Shown: in pieces, positions 1 to 13,200 of the stretch | Position numbering within the stretch: the stretch's first letter is position 1 | How the letters are laid out: every line of letters starts with the position of its first letter | From: Misgurnus anguillicaudatus | Lineage: Eukaryota > Chordata > Actinopteri > Cypriniformes > Cobitidae | Assembly (NCBI RefSeq): GCF_027580225.2 | Contig: NC_073361.2 | Span: 34,528,501-34,592,500 of the forward strand | Length of the DNA: 64,000 bases | Direction of reading: 5' to 3' | Position numbers and translations under genes: made by a program | Notes under the pieces: generated by a model | Database searches by the model: none | Seen by the model: only the letters and a program-made list of their open reading frames with translations | What the model was told of the DNA's origin: nothing

Positions 1-3000
1 AAAAGTCCAGCATCCTAAACTCCAGCCTCTGCATGTATAGCATCTGCATGTCCAGCATCCTAAAGTCCAGCATCCTAAAGTCCAGCATCCTAAAGTCCAG
101 CATCCTAAAGTCCAGTATCCTAAACTCCAGCATCCAAAAGTCCAGTATCCTAAACTCCAGCATCCAAAAGTCCAGCATCCTAAACTCCAGCATCCTAAAC
201 TCCAGCATCCAAAACTCCAGCATCCAAAAGTCCAGCATCCTAAACTCCAGCATCCAAAAGTCCAGCATCCTAAACTCCAGCATCCGCATGTCCAGCATCC
301 AAAAGTCCAGTATCCTAAACTCCAGCATCCAAAAGTCCAGTATCCTAAACTCCAGCATCCAAAAGTCCAGCATCCTAAAGTCCAGCATCCAAAAGTCCAG
401 CATCCTAAACTCCAGCATCCTAAACTCCAGCATCCAAAAGTCCAGCATCCAAAAGTCCAGCATCCAAAAGTCCAGCATCCAAAAGTCCAGCATCCAAAAG
501 TCCAGCATCCTAAACTCCAGCATCCTAAACTCCAGCATCCTAAACTCCAGCATCCTAAACTCCAGCATCTTAAACTCCAGCATCTTAAACTCCAGCATCC
601 TAAACTCCAGCATCCTAAACTCCAGCATCCTAAACTCCAGCATCCTAAACTCCAGCATCCTAAACTCCAGCATCCTAAACTCCAGCATCCTAAACTCCAG
701 CATCCTAAACTCCAGCATCCTAAACTCCAGCATCCTAAACTCCAGCATCCTAAACTCCAGCATCCTAAACTCCAGCATCCAAAAGTCCAATATCCTAAAC
801 TCCAGCATCCAAAAGTCCAATATCCTAAACTCCAGCATCCAAAAGTCCAGCATCCAAAACTCCAGCATCCAAAAGTCCAGTATCCTAAACTCCAGAATCC
901 AAAAGTCCAGCATCCTCAACTCCAGCATCCGCATGTCCAGCATCCAAAAGTCCAGTATCCTAAACTCCAGCATCCAAAAGTCCAGTATCCTAAACTCCAG
1001 CATCCAAAAGTCCAGCATCCTAAACTCCAGCATCCTAAACTCCAGCATCCTAAACTCCAGCATCCTAAACTCCAGCATCCAAAAGTCTAGCATCCTAAAG
1101 TCCAGCATCCAAAGGTCCAGCATCCTAAACTCCAGCATCCAAAAGTCCAGCATCCTAAACTCCAGCATCCGCATGTCCAGCATCCAAAAGTCCAGGATCC
1201 TAAACTCCAGCATCCAAAACTCCAGTATCCTAAACTCCAGCATCCAAAAGTCCAGCATCCTAAACTCCAGCATCCTAAACTCCAGCATCCTAAACTCCAG
1301 CATCCTAAACTCCAGCATCCTAAACTCCAGCATCCAAAAGTCCAGCATCCAAAACTCCAGCATCCAAAGGTCCAGCATCCTAAACTCCAGCATCCAAAAG
1401 TCCAGCATCCTAAACTCCAGCATCCAAAAGTCCAGCATCCTAAACTCCAGCATCCTAAACTCCAGCATCCTAAACTCCAGCATCCTAAACTCCAGCATCC
1501 TAAACTCCAGCATCCTAAACTCCAGCATCCTAAACTCCAGCATCCTAAACTCCAGCATCCCAAAGTCCAGCATCCTAACCTCCAGCATCCAAAAGTCCAG
1601 CATCCAAAAGTCCAGCATCCTGAACTCCAGCATCCTAAACTCCAGCATCCTAAACTCCAGCATCCAAAAGTCCAGCATCCTAAAAGTCCAGCATCCAAAA
1701 GTCCAGCATCCTAAACTCCAGCATCCAAAAGTCCAGCATCCTAAACTCCAGCATCCAAAAGTCCAGCATCCTAAACTCCAGCATCCTAAACTCCAGCATC
1801 CAAAACTCCAGCATCCTAAACTCCAGCATCCTAAACTCCAGCATCCTAAACTCCAGCATCCTAAACTCCAGCATCCAAAAGTCCAGTATCCAAAAGTCCA
1901 GCATCCTAAACTCCAGCATCCTAAACTCCAGCATCCAAAAGTCCAGCATCCTAAACTCCAGCATCTGCATGTCCAGCATCCTAATCTCCAGCATCCGCAT
2001 GTCCAGCATCCTAAACTCCAGCATCCGCATGTCCAGCATCCTAAACTCCAGCATCCGCATGTCCAGCATCCTAAACTCCAGCATCCGCATGTCCAGCATC
2101 CTAAACTCCAGCATCTTAAACTCCAGCATCCTAAACTCCAGCATCCTTCTCTGCAGTATCCTAAACTCCAGCATCCTAATGTCCAGAATCCTAAACTCCA
2201 GCATCCTAAAGTCCAGTATCCTAAACTCCAGCATCCAAAAGTCCAGTATCCTAAACTCCAGCATCCAAAAGTCCAATATCCTAAACTCCAGCATCCTAAA
2301 CTCCAGCATCCAAAAGTCCAGCATCCTAAACTCCAGCATCCAAAAGTCCAGTATCCTAAACTCCAGCATCCAAAAGTCCAGCATCCAAAAGTCCAGCATC
2401 CTAAACTCCAGCATCCTAAACTCCAGCATCCTAAACTCCAGCATCCTAAACTCCAGCATCCTAAACTCCAGCATCCAAAAGTCCAGCATCCTAAAAGTCC
2501 AGCATCCAAAAGTCCAGCATCCAAAAGTCCAGCATCCAAAAGTCCAGCATCCTAAACTCCAGCATCCAAAAGTCCAGCATCCAAAAGTCCAGCATCCGCA
2601 TGTCCAGCATCCTAAACTCCAGCATCCGCATGTCCAGCATCCTAAACTCCAGCATCCGCATGTCCAGCATCCTAAACTCCAGCATCCGCATGTCCAGCAT
2701 CCTAAACTCCAGCATCCGCATGTCCAGCATCCTAAACTCCAGCATCCGCATGTCCAGCATCCTAAACTCCAGCATCCGCATGTCCAGCATCCTAAACTCC
2801 AGCATCCGCATGTCCAGCATCCTAAACTTCAGCACCCGCATGTCCAGCATCCTAAACTCCAGCATCCGCATGTCCAGCATCCTAAACTCCAGCATCCTAA
2901 ACTCCAGCATCCTAAACTCCAGCATCCTAAACTCCAGCATCCTAAACTCCAGCATCTTAAACTCCAGCATCCTAAACTCCAGCATCCTAAACTCCAGCAT

Positions 3001-6000
3001 CCTAAACTCCAGCATCCTAAACTCCAGCATCCTAAACTCCAGCATCCAAAAGTCCAGCATCCTAAACTCCAGCATCCAAAAGTCCAATATCCTAAACTCC
3101 AGCATCCAAAAGTCCAATATCCTAAACTCCAGCATCCAAAAGTCCAATATCCTAAACTCCAGCATCCTAAACTCCAGCATCCAAAAGTCCAGCATCCTAA
3201 ACTCCAGCATCCTAAACTCCAGCATCCTAAACTCCAGCATCCTAAACTCCAGCATCCTAAACTCCAGCATCCTACACTCCAGCATCCTAAACTCCAGCAT
3301 CCTAAACTCCAGCATCCTAAACTCCAGCATCCTAAACTCCAGCATCCTAAACTCCAGCATCCTAAACTCCAGCATCCTAAACTCCAGCATCCTAAACTCC
3401 AGCATCCAAAAGTCCAGCATCCAAAAGTCCAGCATCCAAAAGTCCAGCATCCGCATGTCCAGCATCCGCATGTCCAGCATCCGCATGTCCAGCATCCAAA
3501 AGTCCAGCATCCAAAAGTCCAGCATCCAAAAGTCCAGCATCCAAAAGTCCAGCATCCAAAACTCCAGCATCCTAAAGTCCAGCATCCTAAAGTCCAGCAT
3601 CCTAAAGTCCAGCATCCTAAAGTCCAGCATCCTAAAGTCCAGCATCCTAAACTCCAGCATCCTAAACTCCAGCATCTTAAACTCCAGCATCCTAAACTCC
3701 AGCATCTTAAACTCCAGCATCCTAAACTCCAGCATCTTAAACTCCAGCATCCTAAACTCCAGCATCCTAAACTCCAGCATCCAAAAGTCCAGCATCCAAA
3801 AGTCCAGCATCCAAAAGTCCAGCATCCAAAAGTCCAGCATCCAAAAGTCCAGCATCCAAAAGTCCAGCATCCAAAAGTCCAGCATCCAAAAGTCCAGCAT
3901 CCTAAAGTCCAGAATCCTAAAGTCCAGAATCCTAAAGTCCAGCATCCTAAAGTCCAGCATCCTAAAGTCCAGCATCCTAAAGTCCAGCATCCTAAAGTCC
4001 AGCATCCTAAAGTCCAGCATCCTAAAGTCCAGCATCCTAAAGTCCAGCATCCTAAAGTCCAGCATCCTAAAGTCCAGCATCCTAAAGTCCAGCATCCTAA
4101 AGTCCAGCATCCTAAAGTCCAGCATCTTAAACTCCAGCATCCTAAACTCCAGCATCCAAAAGTCCAGTATCCTAAACTCCAGCATCCAAAAGTCCAGTAT
4201 CCTAAACTCCAGCATCCGCATGTCCAGTATCCTAAACTCCAGCATCCAAAAGTCCAGTATCCTAAACTCCAGCATCCAAAAGTCCAGTATCCTAAACTCC
4301 AGCATCCAAAAGTCCAGTATCCTAAACTCCAGCATCCAAAAGTCCAGTATCCTAAACTCCAGCATCCTAAACTCCAGCATCCTAAACTCCAGCATCCTAA
4401 ACTCCAGCATCCAAAAGTCCAGCATCCTAAACTCCAGCATCCAAAAGTCCAGCATCCTAAACTCCAGCATCCAAAAGTCCAGCATCCTAAACTCCAGCAT
4501 CCGCATGTCAAGCATCCTAAACTCCAGCATCCGCATGTCCAGCATCCTAAACTCCAGCATCCTAAACTCCAGCATCCAAAAGTCCAATATCCTAAACTCC
4601 AGCATCCTAAACTCCAGCATCCAAAAGTCCAGTATCCTAAACTCCAGCATCCAAAAGTCCAGTATCCTAAACTCCAGAATCCAAAAGTCCAGCATCCTAA
4701 ACTCCAGCATCCGCATGTCCAGTATCCTAAACTCCAGCATCCAAAAGTCCAGTATCCTAAACTCCAGCATCCGCATGTCCAGTATCCTAAACTCCAGCAT
4801 CCAAAAGTCCAATATCCTAAACTCCAGCATCCAAAAGTCCAATATCCTAAACTCCAGCATCCAAAAGTCCAATATCCTAAACTCCAGCATCCAAAAGTCC
4901 AGCATCCTAAACTCCAGCATCCAAAAGTCCAGCATCCAAAAGTCCAGCATCCAAAAGTCCAGCATCCTAAACTCCAGCATCCAAAAGTCCAGCATCCTAA
5001 ACTCCAGCATCCAAAAGTCCAGCATCCTAAACTCCAGCATCCGCATGTCCAGCATCCAAAAGTCCAGTATCCTAAACTCCAGCATCCAAAAGTCCAGTAT
5101 CCTAAACTCCAGCATCCAAAAGTCCAGCATCCTAAACTCCAGCATCCAAAAGTCCAGCATCCTAAACTCCAGCATCCAAAAGTCCAGCATCCAAAAGTCC
5201 AGTATCCTAAACTCCAGCATCCAAAAGTCCAGTATCCTAAACTCCAGCATCCAAAAGTCCAGCATCCTAAACTCCAGCATCCAAAAGTCCAGCATCCTAA
5301 ACTCCAGCATCCAAAAGTCCAGCATCTTAAACTCCAGCATCCTAAACTCCAGCATCTTAAACTCCAGCATCCTAAACTCCAGCATCCTAAACTCCAGCAT
5401 CCTAAACTCCAGCATCCTAAACTCCAGCATCCTAAACTCCAGCATCCTAAACTCCAGCATCCAAAACTCCAGCATCCAAAACTCCAGCATCTTAAACTCC
5501 AGCATCTTAAACTCCAGCATCTTAAACTCCAGCATCTTAAACTCCAGCATCTTAAACTCCAGCATCTTAAACTCCAGCATCCAAAAGTCCAATATCCTAA
5601 ACTCCAGCATCCTAAACTCCAGCATCCTAAACTCCAGCATCCAAAAGTCCAGCATCCAAAAGTCCAGCATCCTAAACTCCAGCATCCTAAACTCCAGCAT
5701 CCAAAAGTCCAGCATCCAAAAGTCCAGCATCCAAAAGTCCAGCATCCTAAACTCCAGCATCCTAAACTCCAGCATCCAAAAGTCCAGTATCCTAAACTCC
5801 AGCATCCTAAACTCCAGCATCCTAAACTCCAGCATCCTAAACTCCAGCATCCTAAACTCCAGCATCCTAAACTCCAGCATCCTAAACTCCAGCATCCTAA
5901 ACTCCAGCATCCTAAACTCCAGCATCCTAAACTCCAGCATCCTAAACTCCAGCATCCTAAACTCCAGCATCCTAAACTCCAGCATCCTAAAGTCCAGCAT

Positions 6001-7890
6001 CCTAAACTCCAGCATCCTAAACTCCAGCATCCTAAACTCCAGCATCCTAAACTCCAGCATCCTAAACTCCAGCATCCAAAAGTCCAGCATCCAAAAGTCC
6101 AGCATCCTCAACTCCAGCATCCGCATGTCCAGCATCCTAAACTCCAGCATCCGCATGTCCAGCATCCTAAACTCCAGCATCCTAAACTCCAGCATCCAAA
6201 AGTCCAGCATCCTAAACTTCAGCACCCGCATGTCCAGCATCCTAAACTCCAGCATCCGCATGTCCAGCATCCTAAACTCCAGCATCCGCATGTCCAGCAT
6301 CCTAAACTCCAGCATCCGCATGTCCAGCATCCTAAACTCCAGCATCCGCATGTCCAGCATCCTAAACTCCAGCATCCGCATGTCCAGCATCCTAAACTCC
6401 AGCATCCTAAACTCCAGCATCCTAAACTCCAGCATCCTAAACTCCAGCATCCTAAACTCCAGCATCCTAAACTCCAGCATCCAAAAGTCCAGCATCCTAA
6501 ACTCCAGCATCCTAAACTCCAGCATCCTAAACTCCAATATCCTAAACTCCAGCATCCAAAAGTCCAATATCCTAAACTCCAGCATCCAAAAGTCCAATAT
6601 CCTAAACTCCAGCATCCTAAACTCCAGCATCCAAAAGTCCAGCATCCTAAACTCCAGCATCCTAAACTCCAGCATCCTAAACTCCAGCATCCAAAAGTCC
6701 AGCGTCCTAAACTCCAGCATCCAAAAGTCCAGTATCCTAAACTCCAGCATCCAAAAGTCCAGCATCCTAAACTCCAGCATCCTAAAGTCCAGCATCCTAA
6801 AGTCCAGCATCCTAAAGTCCAGCATCCTAAACTCCAGCATCCTAAACTCCAGCATCCTAAACTCCAGCATCCAAAACTCCAGCATCCAAAAGTCCAGCAT
6901 CCAAAAGTCCAGCATCCAAAAGTCCAGCATCCAAAAGTCCAGCATCCTAAACTCCAGCATCCAAAAGTCCAGCATCCAAAAGTCCAGCATCCTAAACTCC
7001 AGCATCCTAAACTCCAGCATCCTAAACTCCAGCATCCTAAACTCCAGCATCCTAAACTCCAGCATCCTAAACTCCAGCATCCTAAACTCCAGCATCCTAA
7101 ACTCCAGCATCCTAAACTCCAGCATCTTAAACTCCAGCATCTTAAACTCCAGCATCTTAAACTCCAGCATCTTAAACTCCAGCATCTTAAACTCCAGCAT
7201 CTTAAACTCCAGCATCCTAAACTCCAGCATCCTAAACTCCAGCATCCTAAAGTCCAGCATCCTAAAGTCCAGCATCCTAAACTCCAGCATCCAAAAGTCC
7301 AGCATCCAAAAGTCCAGTATCCTAAACTCCAGCATCCAAAAGTCCAGTATCCTAAACTCCAGCATCCAAAAGTCCAGTATCCTAAACTCCAGCATCCAAA
7401 AGTCCAAATCCTAAACTCCAGCATCCAAAAGTCCAGCATCCTAAACTCCAGCATCCAAAAGTCCAGCATCCTAAACTCCAGCATCCAAAAGTCCAGCATC
7501 CTAAACTCCAGCATCCAAAAGTCCAGCATCCTAAACTCCAGCATCCAAAAGTCCAGCATCCTAAACTCCAGCATCCAAAAGTCCAGCATCCTAAACTCCA
7601 GCATCCAAAAGTCCAGCATCCTAAACTCCAGCATCCAAAAGTCCAGCATCCTAAACTCCAGCATCCTAAACTCCAGCATCCTAAACTCCAGCATCCAAAA
7701 GTCCAGCATCCTAAACTCCAGCATCCAAAAGTCCAGTATCCTAAACTCCAGCATCCAAAAGTCCAGTATCCTAAACTCCAGCATCCAAAAGTCCAGTATC
7801 CTAAACTCCAGCATCCAAAAGTCCAGCATCCAAAAGTCCAGCATCCTAAACTCCAGCATCCTAAACTCCAGCATTCTAAACTCCAGCATC

Positions 7891-8355
7891 CTAAACTCCA
7901 GCATCCAAAAGTCCAGCATCCAAAAGTCCAGCATCCAAAAGTCCAGCATCCAAAAGTCCAGCATCCAAAAGTCCAGCATCCAAAAGTCCAGCATCCAAAA
8001 GTCCAGCATCCAAAAGTCCAGCATCCAAAAGTCCAGCATCCAAAAGTCCAGCATCCAAAAGTCCAGCATCCAAAAGTCCAGCATCCAAAAGTCCAGCATC
8101 CAAAAGTCCAGCATCCAAAAGTCCAGCATCTGCATGTCCAGCATCCTAAAGTCCAGCATCCTAAAGTCCAGCATCCTAAAGTCCAGCATCCTAAAGTCCA
8201 GCATCCTAAAGTCCAGCATCCTAAAGTCCAGCATCCTAAAGTCCAGCATCCTAAAGTCCAGCATCCTAAAGTCCAGCATCCTAAAGTCCAGCATCCTAAA
8301 GTCCAGCATCCTAAAGTCCAGCATCCTAAAGTCCAGCATCCTAAACTCCAGCATC
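7891..8355. repeat. Homogenised runs inside the 15-bp array
   Basis: About 15 consecutive CCAAAAG-type units (to about 8129), one CTGCATG unit, then 13 consecutive CCTAAAG-type units. Long runs of one variant point to recent local amplification by unequal exchange or slippage, in contrast with the alternating CCTAAAC/CCAAAAG pattern around them. Confidence 0.8.
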
Positions 8356-8937
8356 CTAAACTCCAGCATCTGCATGTCCAGCATCTGCATGTCCAGCATC
8401 TGCATGTCCAGCATCCTAAACTCCAGCATCCTAAACTCCAGCATCCTAAACTCCAGCATCCTAAACTCCAGCATCCTAAACTCCAGCATCTTAAACTCCA
8501 GCATCCTAAACTCCAGCATCCTAAACTCCAGCATCCTAAACTCCAGCATCCTAAACTCCAGCATCCTAAACTCCAGCATCCAAAAGTCCAAATCCTAAAC
8601 TCCAGCATCCAAAAGTCCAGCATCCTAAACTCCAGCATCCAAAAGTCCAGCATCCTAAACTCCAGCATCCAAAAGTCCAGCATCCTAAACTCCAGCATCC
8701 AAAAGTCCAGCATCCAAAAGTCCAGCATCCTAAACTCCAGCATCCAAAAGTCCAGCATCCTAAACTCCAGCATCCGCATGTCCAGTATCCTAAACTCCAG
8801 CATCCAAAAGTCCAGCATCCTAAACTCCAGCATCCAAAAGTCCAGTATCCTAAACTCCAGCATCCAAAAGTCCAATATCCTAAACTCCAGCATCCAAAAG
8901 TCCAGCATCCTAAACTCCAGCATCCTAAACTCCAGCA

Positions 8938-9003
8938 TCCACAACACCACAAACCTAAACTCAAGCCACCAAAACTCCAGAATCCTAAACTCCAGCAACC
9001 TAA
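8938..9003. repeat. Degenerate island in the 15-bp array
   Basis: The 15-bp register is barely recognisable (CATCCACAACACCACAAACC, then CTCAAGCCACC and CAGCAACC) before the regular array resumes. It may be a relic of an older, less homogenised part. Confidence 0.7.
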
Positions 9004-11925
9004 ACTCCAGCATCCTAAACTCCAGCATCCTAAACTCCAGCATCCTAAACTCCAGCATCCTAAACTCCAGCATCCAAAAGTCCAGCATCCAAAAGTCCAG
9101 CATCCAAAAGTCCAGCATCCAAAAGTCCAGCATCCAAAAGTCCAGCATCCAAAAGTCCAGCATCCAAAAGTCCAGCATCCAAAAGTCCAGCATCCAAAAG
9201 TCCAGCATCCTAAACTCCAGCATCCAAATGTCCAGCATCCTAAACTCCAGCCTCTGCATGTATAGCATCTGCATGTCCAGCATCCTAAAGTCCAGCATCC
9301 TAAAGTCCAGCATCCTAAAGTCCAGCATCCTAAAGTCCAGCATCCTAAAGTCCAGCATCCTAAAGTCCAGCATCCTAAAGTCCAGCATCCTAAAGTCCAG
9401 CATCCTAAAGTCCAGCATCCTAAAGTCCAGCATCCTAAAGTCCAGCATCCTAAACTCCAGCATCCTAAACTCCAGCATCCTAAACTCCAGCATCTTAAAC
9501 TCCAGCATCTTAAACTCCAGCATCCTAAACTCCAGCATCCTAAACTCCAGCATCCAAAAGTCCAGCATCCTAAACTCCAGAATCCAAAAGTCCAGCATCC
9601 TAAACTCCAGCATCCGCATGTCCAGTATCCTAAACTCCAGCATCCAAAAGTCCAGTATCCTAAACTCCAGCATCCAAAAGTCCAGTATCCTAAACTCCAG
9701 CATCCTAAACTCCAGCATCCTAAACTCCAGCATCCTAAACTCCAGCATCCAAAAGTCCAGCATCCTAAACTCCAGAATCCAAAAGTCCAGCATCCTAAAC
9801 TCCAGCATCCGCATGTCCAGCATCCTAAACTCCAGCATCCGCATGTCCAATATCCTAAACTCCAGTATCCTAAACTCCAGCATCCAAAAGTCCAATATCC
9901 TAAACTCCAGTATCCTAAACTCCAGCATCCAAAAGTCCAGTATCCTAAACTCCAGCATCCAAAAGTCCAGTATCCTAAACTCCAGAATCCAAAAGTCCAG
10001 CATCCTAAACTCCAGCATCCGCATGTCCAGTATCCTAAACTCCAGCATCCAAAAGTCCAGTATCCTAAACTCCAGCATCCGCATGTCCAGTATCCTAAAC
10101 TCCAGCATCCAAAAGTCCAATATCCTAAACTCCAGCATCCAAAAGTCCAATATCCTAAACTCCAGCATCCAAAAGTCCAATATCCTAAACTCCAGCATCC
10201 TAAACTCCAGCATCCTAAACTCCAGCATCCAAAAGTCCAGCATCCAAAAGTCCAGCATCTAAAAGTCCAGCATCCTAAACTCCAGCATCCGCATGTCCAG
10301 CATCCAAAAGTCCAGTATCCTAAACTCCAGCATCCAAAAGTCCAGTATCCTAAACTCCAGCATCCAAAAGTCCAGCATCCTAAACTCCAGCATCCAAAAG
10401 TCCAGCATCCTAAACTCCAGCATCCAAAAGTCCAGCATCCTAAACTCCAGCATCCGCATGTCCAGCATCCAAAAGTCCAGTATCCTAAACTCCAGCATCC
10501 AAAAGTCCAGTATCCTAAACTCCAGCATCCAAAAGTCCAGCATCCTAAACTCCAGCATCCAAAAGTCCAGCATCCAAAAGTCCAGCATCCTAAACTCCAG
10601 CATCCAAAAGTCCAGCATCCTAAACTCCAGCATCCAAAAGTCCAGCATCCTAAACTCCAGCATCCGCATGTCCAGCATCCAAAAGTCCAGTATCCTAAAC
10701 TCCAGCATCCAAAAGTCCAGTATCCTAAACTCCAGCATCCAAAAGTCCAGCATCCTAAACTCCAGCATCCAAAAGTCCAGCATCCTAAACTCCAGCATCC
10801 TAAACTCCACCATCCTAAACTCCAGCATCTTAAACTCCAGCATCTTAAACTCCAGCATCCAAAAGTCCAGCATCCTAAACTCCAGCATCCGCATGTCCAG
10901 CATCCTAAACTCCAGCATCCTAAACTCCAGCATCCTAAACTCCAGCATCTTAAACTCCAGCATCCTAAACTCCAGCATCCTAAACTCCAGCATCCAAAAG
11001 TCCAGTATCCTAAACTCCAGTATCCTAAACTCCAGCATCCAAAAGTCCAATATCCTAAACTCCAGCATCCAAAAGTCCAATATCCTAAACTCCAGCATCC
11101 AAAAGTCCAATATCCTAAACTCCAGCATCCAAAAGTCCAATATCCTAAACTCCAGCATCCAAAAGTCCAATATCCTAAACTCCAGCATCCTAAACTCCAG
11201 CATCCAAAAGTCCAGCATCCGCATGTCCAGCATCCGCATGTCCAGCATCCAAAAGTCCAGTATCCTAAACTCCAGCATCCAAAAGTCCAGTATCCTAAAC
11301 TTTAGCATCCAAAAGTCCAGCATCCTAAACTCCAGCATCCTAAACTCCAGCATCCTAAACTCCAGCATCCTAAACTCCAGCATCCTAAACTCCAGAATCC
11401 AAAAGTCCAGCATCCTAAACTCCAGCATCCGCATGTCCAGCATCCTAAACTCCAGCATCCGCATGTCCAGCATCCTAAACTCCAGCATCCAAAAGTCCAG
11501 CATCCTAAACTCCAGCATCCAAACGTCCAGTATCCTAAACTCCAGCATCCAAAAGTCCAGTATCCTAAACTCCAGCATCCAAAAGTCCAGTATCCTAAAC
11601 TCCAGCATCCAAAAGTCCAGTATCCTAAACTCCAGCATCCAAAAGTCCAGCATCCTAAACTCCAGCATCCTAAACTCCAGCATCCTAAACTCCAGCATCC
11701 GCATGTCCAGCATCCAAAAGTCCAGCATCCAAAAGTCCAGCATCCAAAAGTCCAGCATCCAAAAGTCCAGCATCCAAAAGTCCAGCATCCAAAAGTCCAG
11801 CATCCTAAAAGTCCAGCATCCAAAAGTCCAGCATCCAAAAGTCCAGCATCCAAAAGTCCAGCATCCTAAACTCCAGCATCCAAAAGTCCAGCATCCAAAA
11901 GTCCAGCATCCGCATGTCCAGCATC

Positions 11926-12318
11926 CTAAACTCCAGCATCCAAAAGTCCAGCATCCAAAAGTCCAGCATCCAAAAGTCCAGCATCCAAAAGTCCAGCATC
12001 CAAAAGTCCAGCATCCAAAAGTCCAGCATCCAAAAGTCCAGCATCCAAAAGTCCAGCATCCAAAAGTCCAGCATCCAAAAGTCCAGCATCCAAAAGTCCA
12101 GCATCCAAAAGTCCAGCATCCAAAAGTCCAGCATCCAAAAGTCCAGCATCCAAAAGTCCAGCATCCAAAAGTCCAGCATCCAAAAGTCCAGCATCCAAAA
12201 GTCCAGCATCCAAAAGTCCAGCATCCAAAAGTCCAGCATCCAAAAGTCCAGCATCCAAAAGTCCAGCATCCAAAAGTCCAGCATCCAAAAGTCCAGCATC
12301 CAAAAGTCCAGCATCCAA
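11926..12318. repeat. Run of about 25 identical CCAAAAG units
   Basis: From about 11941 the unit TCCAGCATCCAAAAG repeats about 25 times without visible variation, the longest single-variant run in the window. It is followed by mutated units (AACGCCAGC, CTCCATCATCC) at 12322-12415. Confidence 0.85.
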
Positions 12319-12402
12319 AACTCCAGCATCCTAAACTCCAGCATCCTAAACGCCAGCATCCTAAACGCCAGCATCCAAAACTCCATCATCCTAAACTCCA
12401 TC

Positions 12403-13200
12403 ATCCGGATAGCCAGCATCCTAAACTCCAGCATCCGCATAGCCAGCATCCGCATAGCCAGCATCCTAAACTCCAGCATCCTAAACTCCAGCATCCGCAT
12501 AGCCAGCATCCTAAACTCCAGCATCCGCATAGCCAGCATCCTAAACTCCAGCATCCGCATAGCCAGCATCTTAAACTCCAGCATCCGCATAGCCAGCATC
12601 CTAAACTCCAGCATCCGCATAGCCAGCATCCTAAACTCCAGCATCCGCATAGCCAGCATCCTAAACTCCAGCATCCGCATAGCCAGCATCCTAAACTCCA
12701 GCATCCGCATAGCCAGCATCCTAAACTCCAGCATCCAAAAGTCCAGCATCCTAAACTCCAGCATCCTAAACTCCAGCATCCTAAACTCCAGCATCCTAAA
12801 CTCCAGCATCCAAAAGTCCAGCATCCTAAACTCCAGCATCCTAAACTCCAGCATCGTAAACTCCAGCATCGTAAACTCCAGCATCGTAAACTCCAGCATC
12901 CAAAAGTCCAGCATCCAAAAGTCCAGCATCCAAAAGTCCAGCATCCAAAAGTCCAGCATCCAAAAGTCCAGCATCCAAAAGTCCAGCATCCAAAAGTCCA
13001 GCATCCAAAAGTCCAGCATCCAAAAGTCCAGCATCCTAAAAGTCCAGCATCCTAAAGTCCAGCATCCGCATAGCCAGCATCCTAAACTCCAGCATCCGCA
13101 TAGCCAGCATCCTAAACTCCAGCATCCGCATAGCCAGCATCCTAAACTCCAGCATCCGCATAGCCAGCATCCTAAACTCCAGCATCCGCACATCCAGCAT
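12403..13200. repeat. First block of the GCATAGCC variant of the 15-bp unit
   Basis: The variant GCCAGCATCCGCATA first becomes frequent here, mostly alternating with CTCCAGCATCCTAAA to give a 30-bp dimer. It recurs at 13390-13590 and 25800-25960, and is abundant from about 28880 to the right end. It is rare or absent from the first 12 kb. Confidence 0.85.

Noticed and set aside
1969..8598. Open frame of more than 2,200 codons and similar giant frames on both strands
   Set aside because: They are products of the 15-bp repeat whose length is a multiple of three. The peptides are pure repeats, several frames and both strands are open at once, and the frames end only where unit length changes.
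1087..12318. Minus-strand Cys-rich (CWSLG) repeats as a keratin-associated or other structural protein
   Set aside because: The frame is the reverse of the same minisatellite, has no introns, signal or flanking unique exons, and alternates arbitrarily with MLEFR and DAGLL frames.
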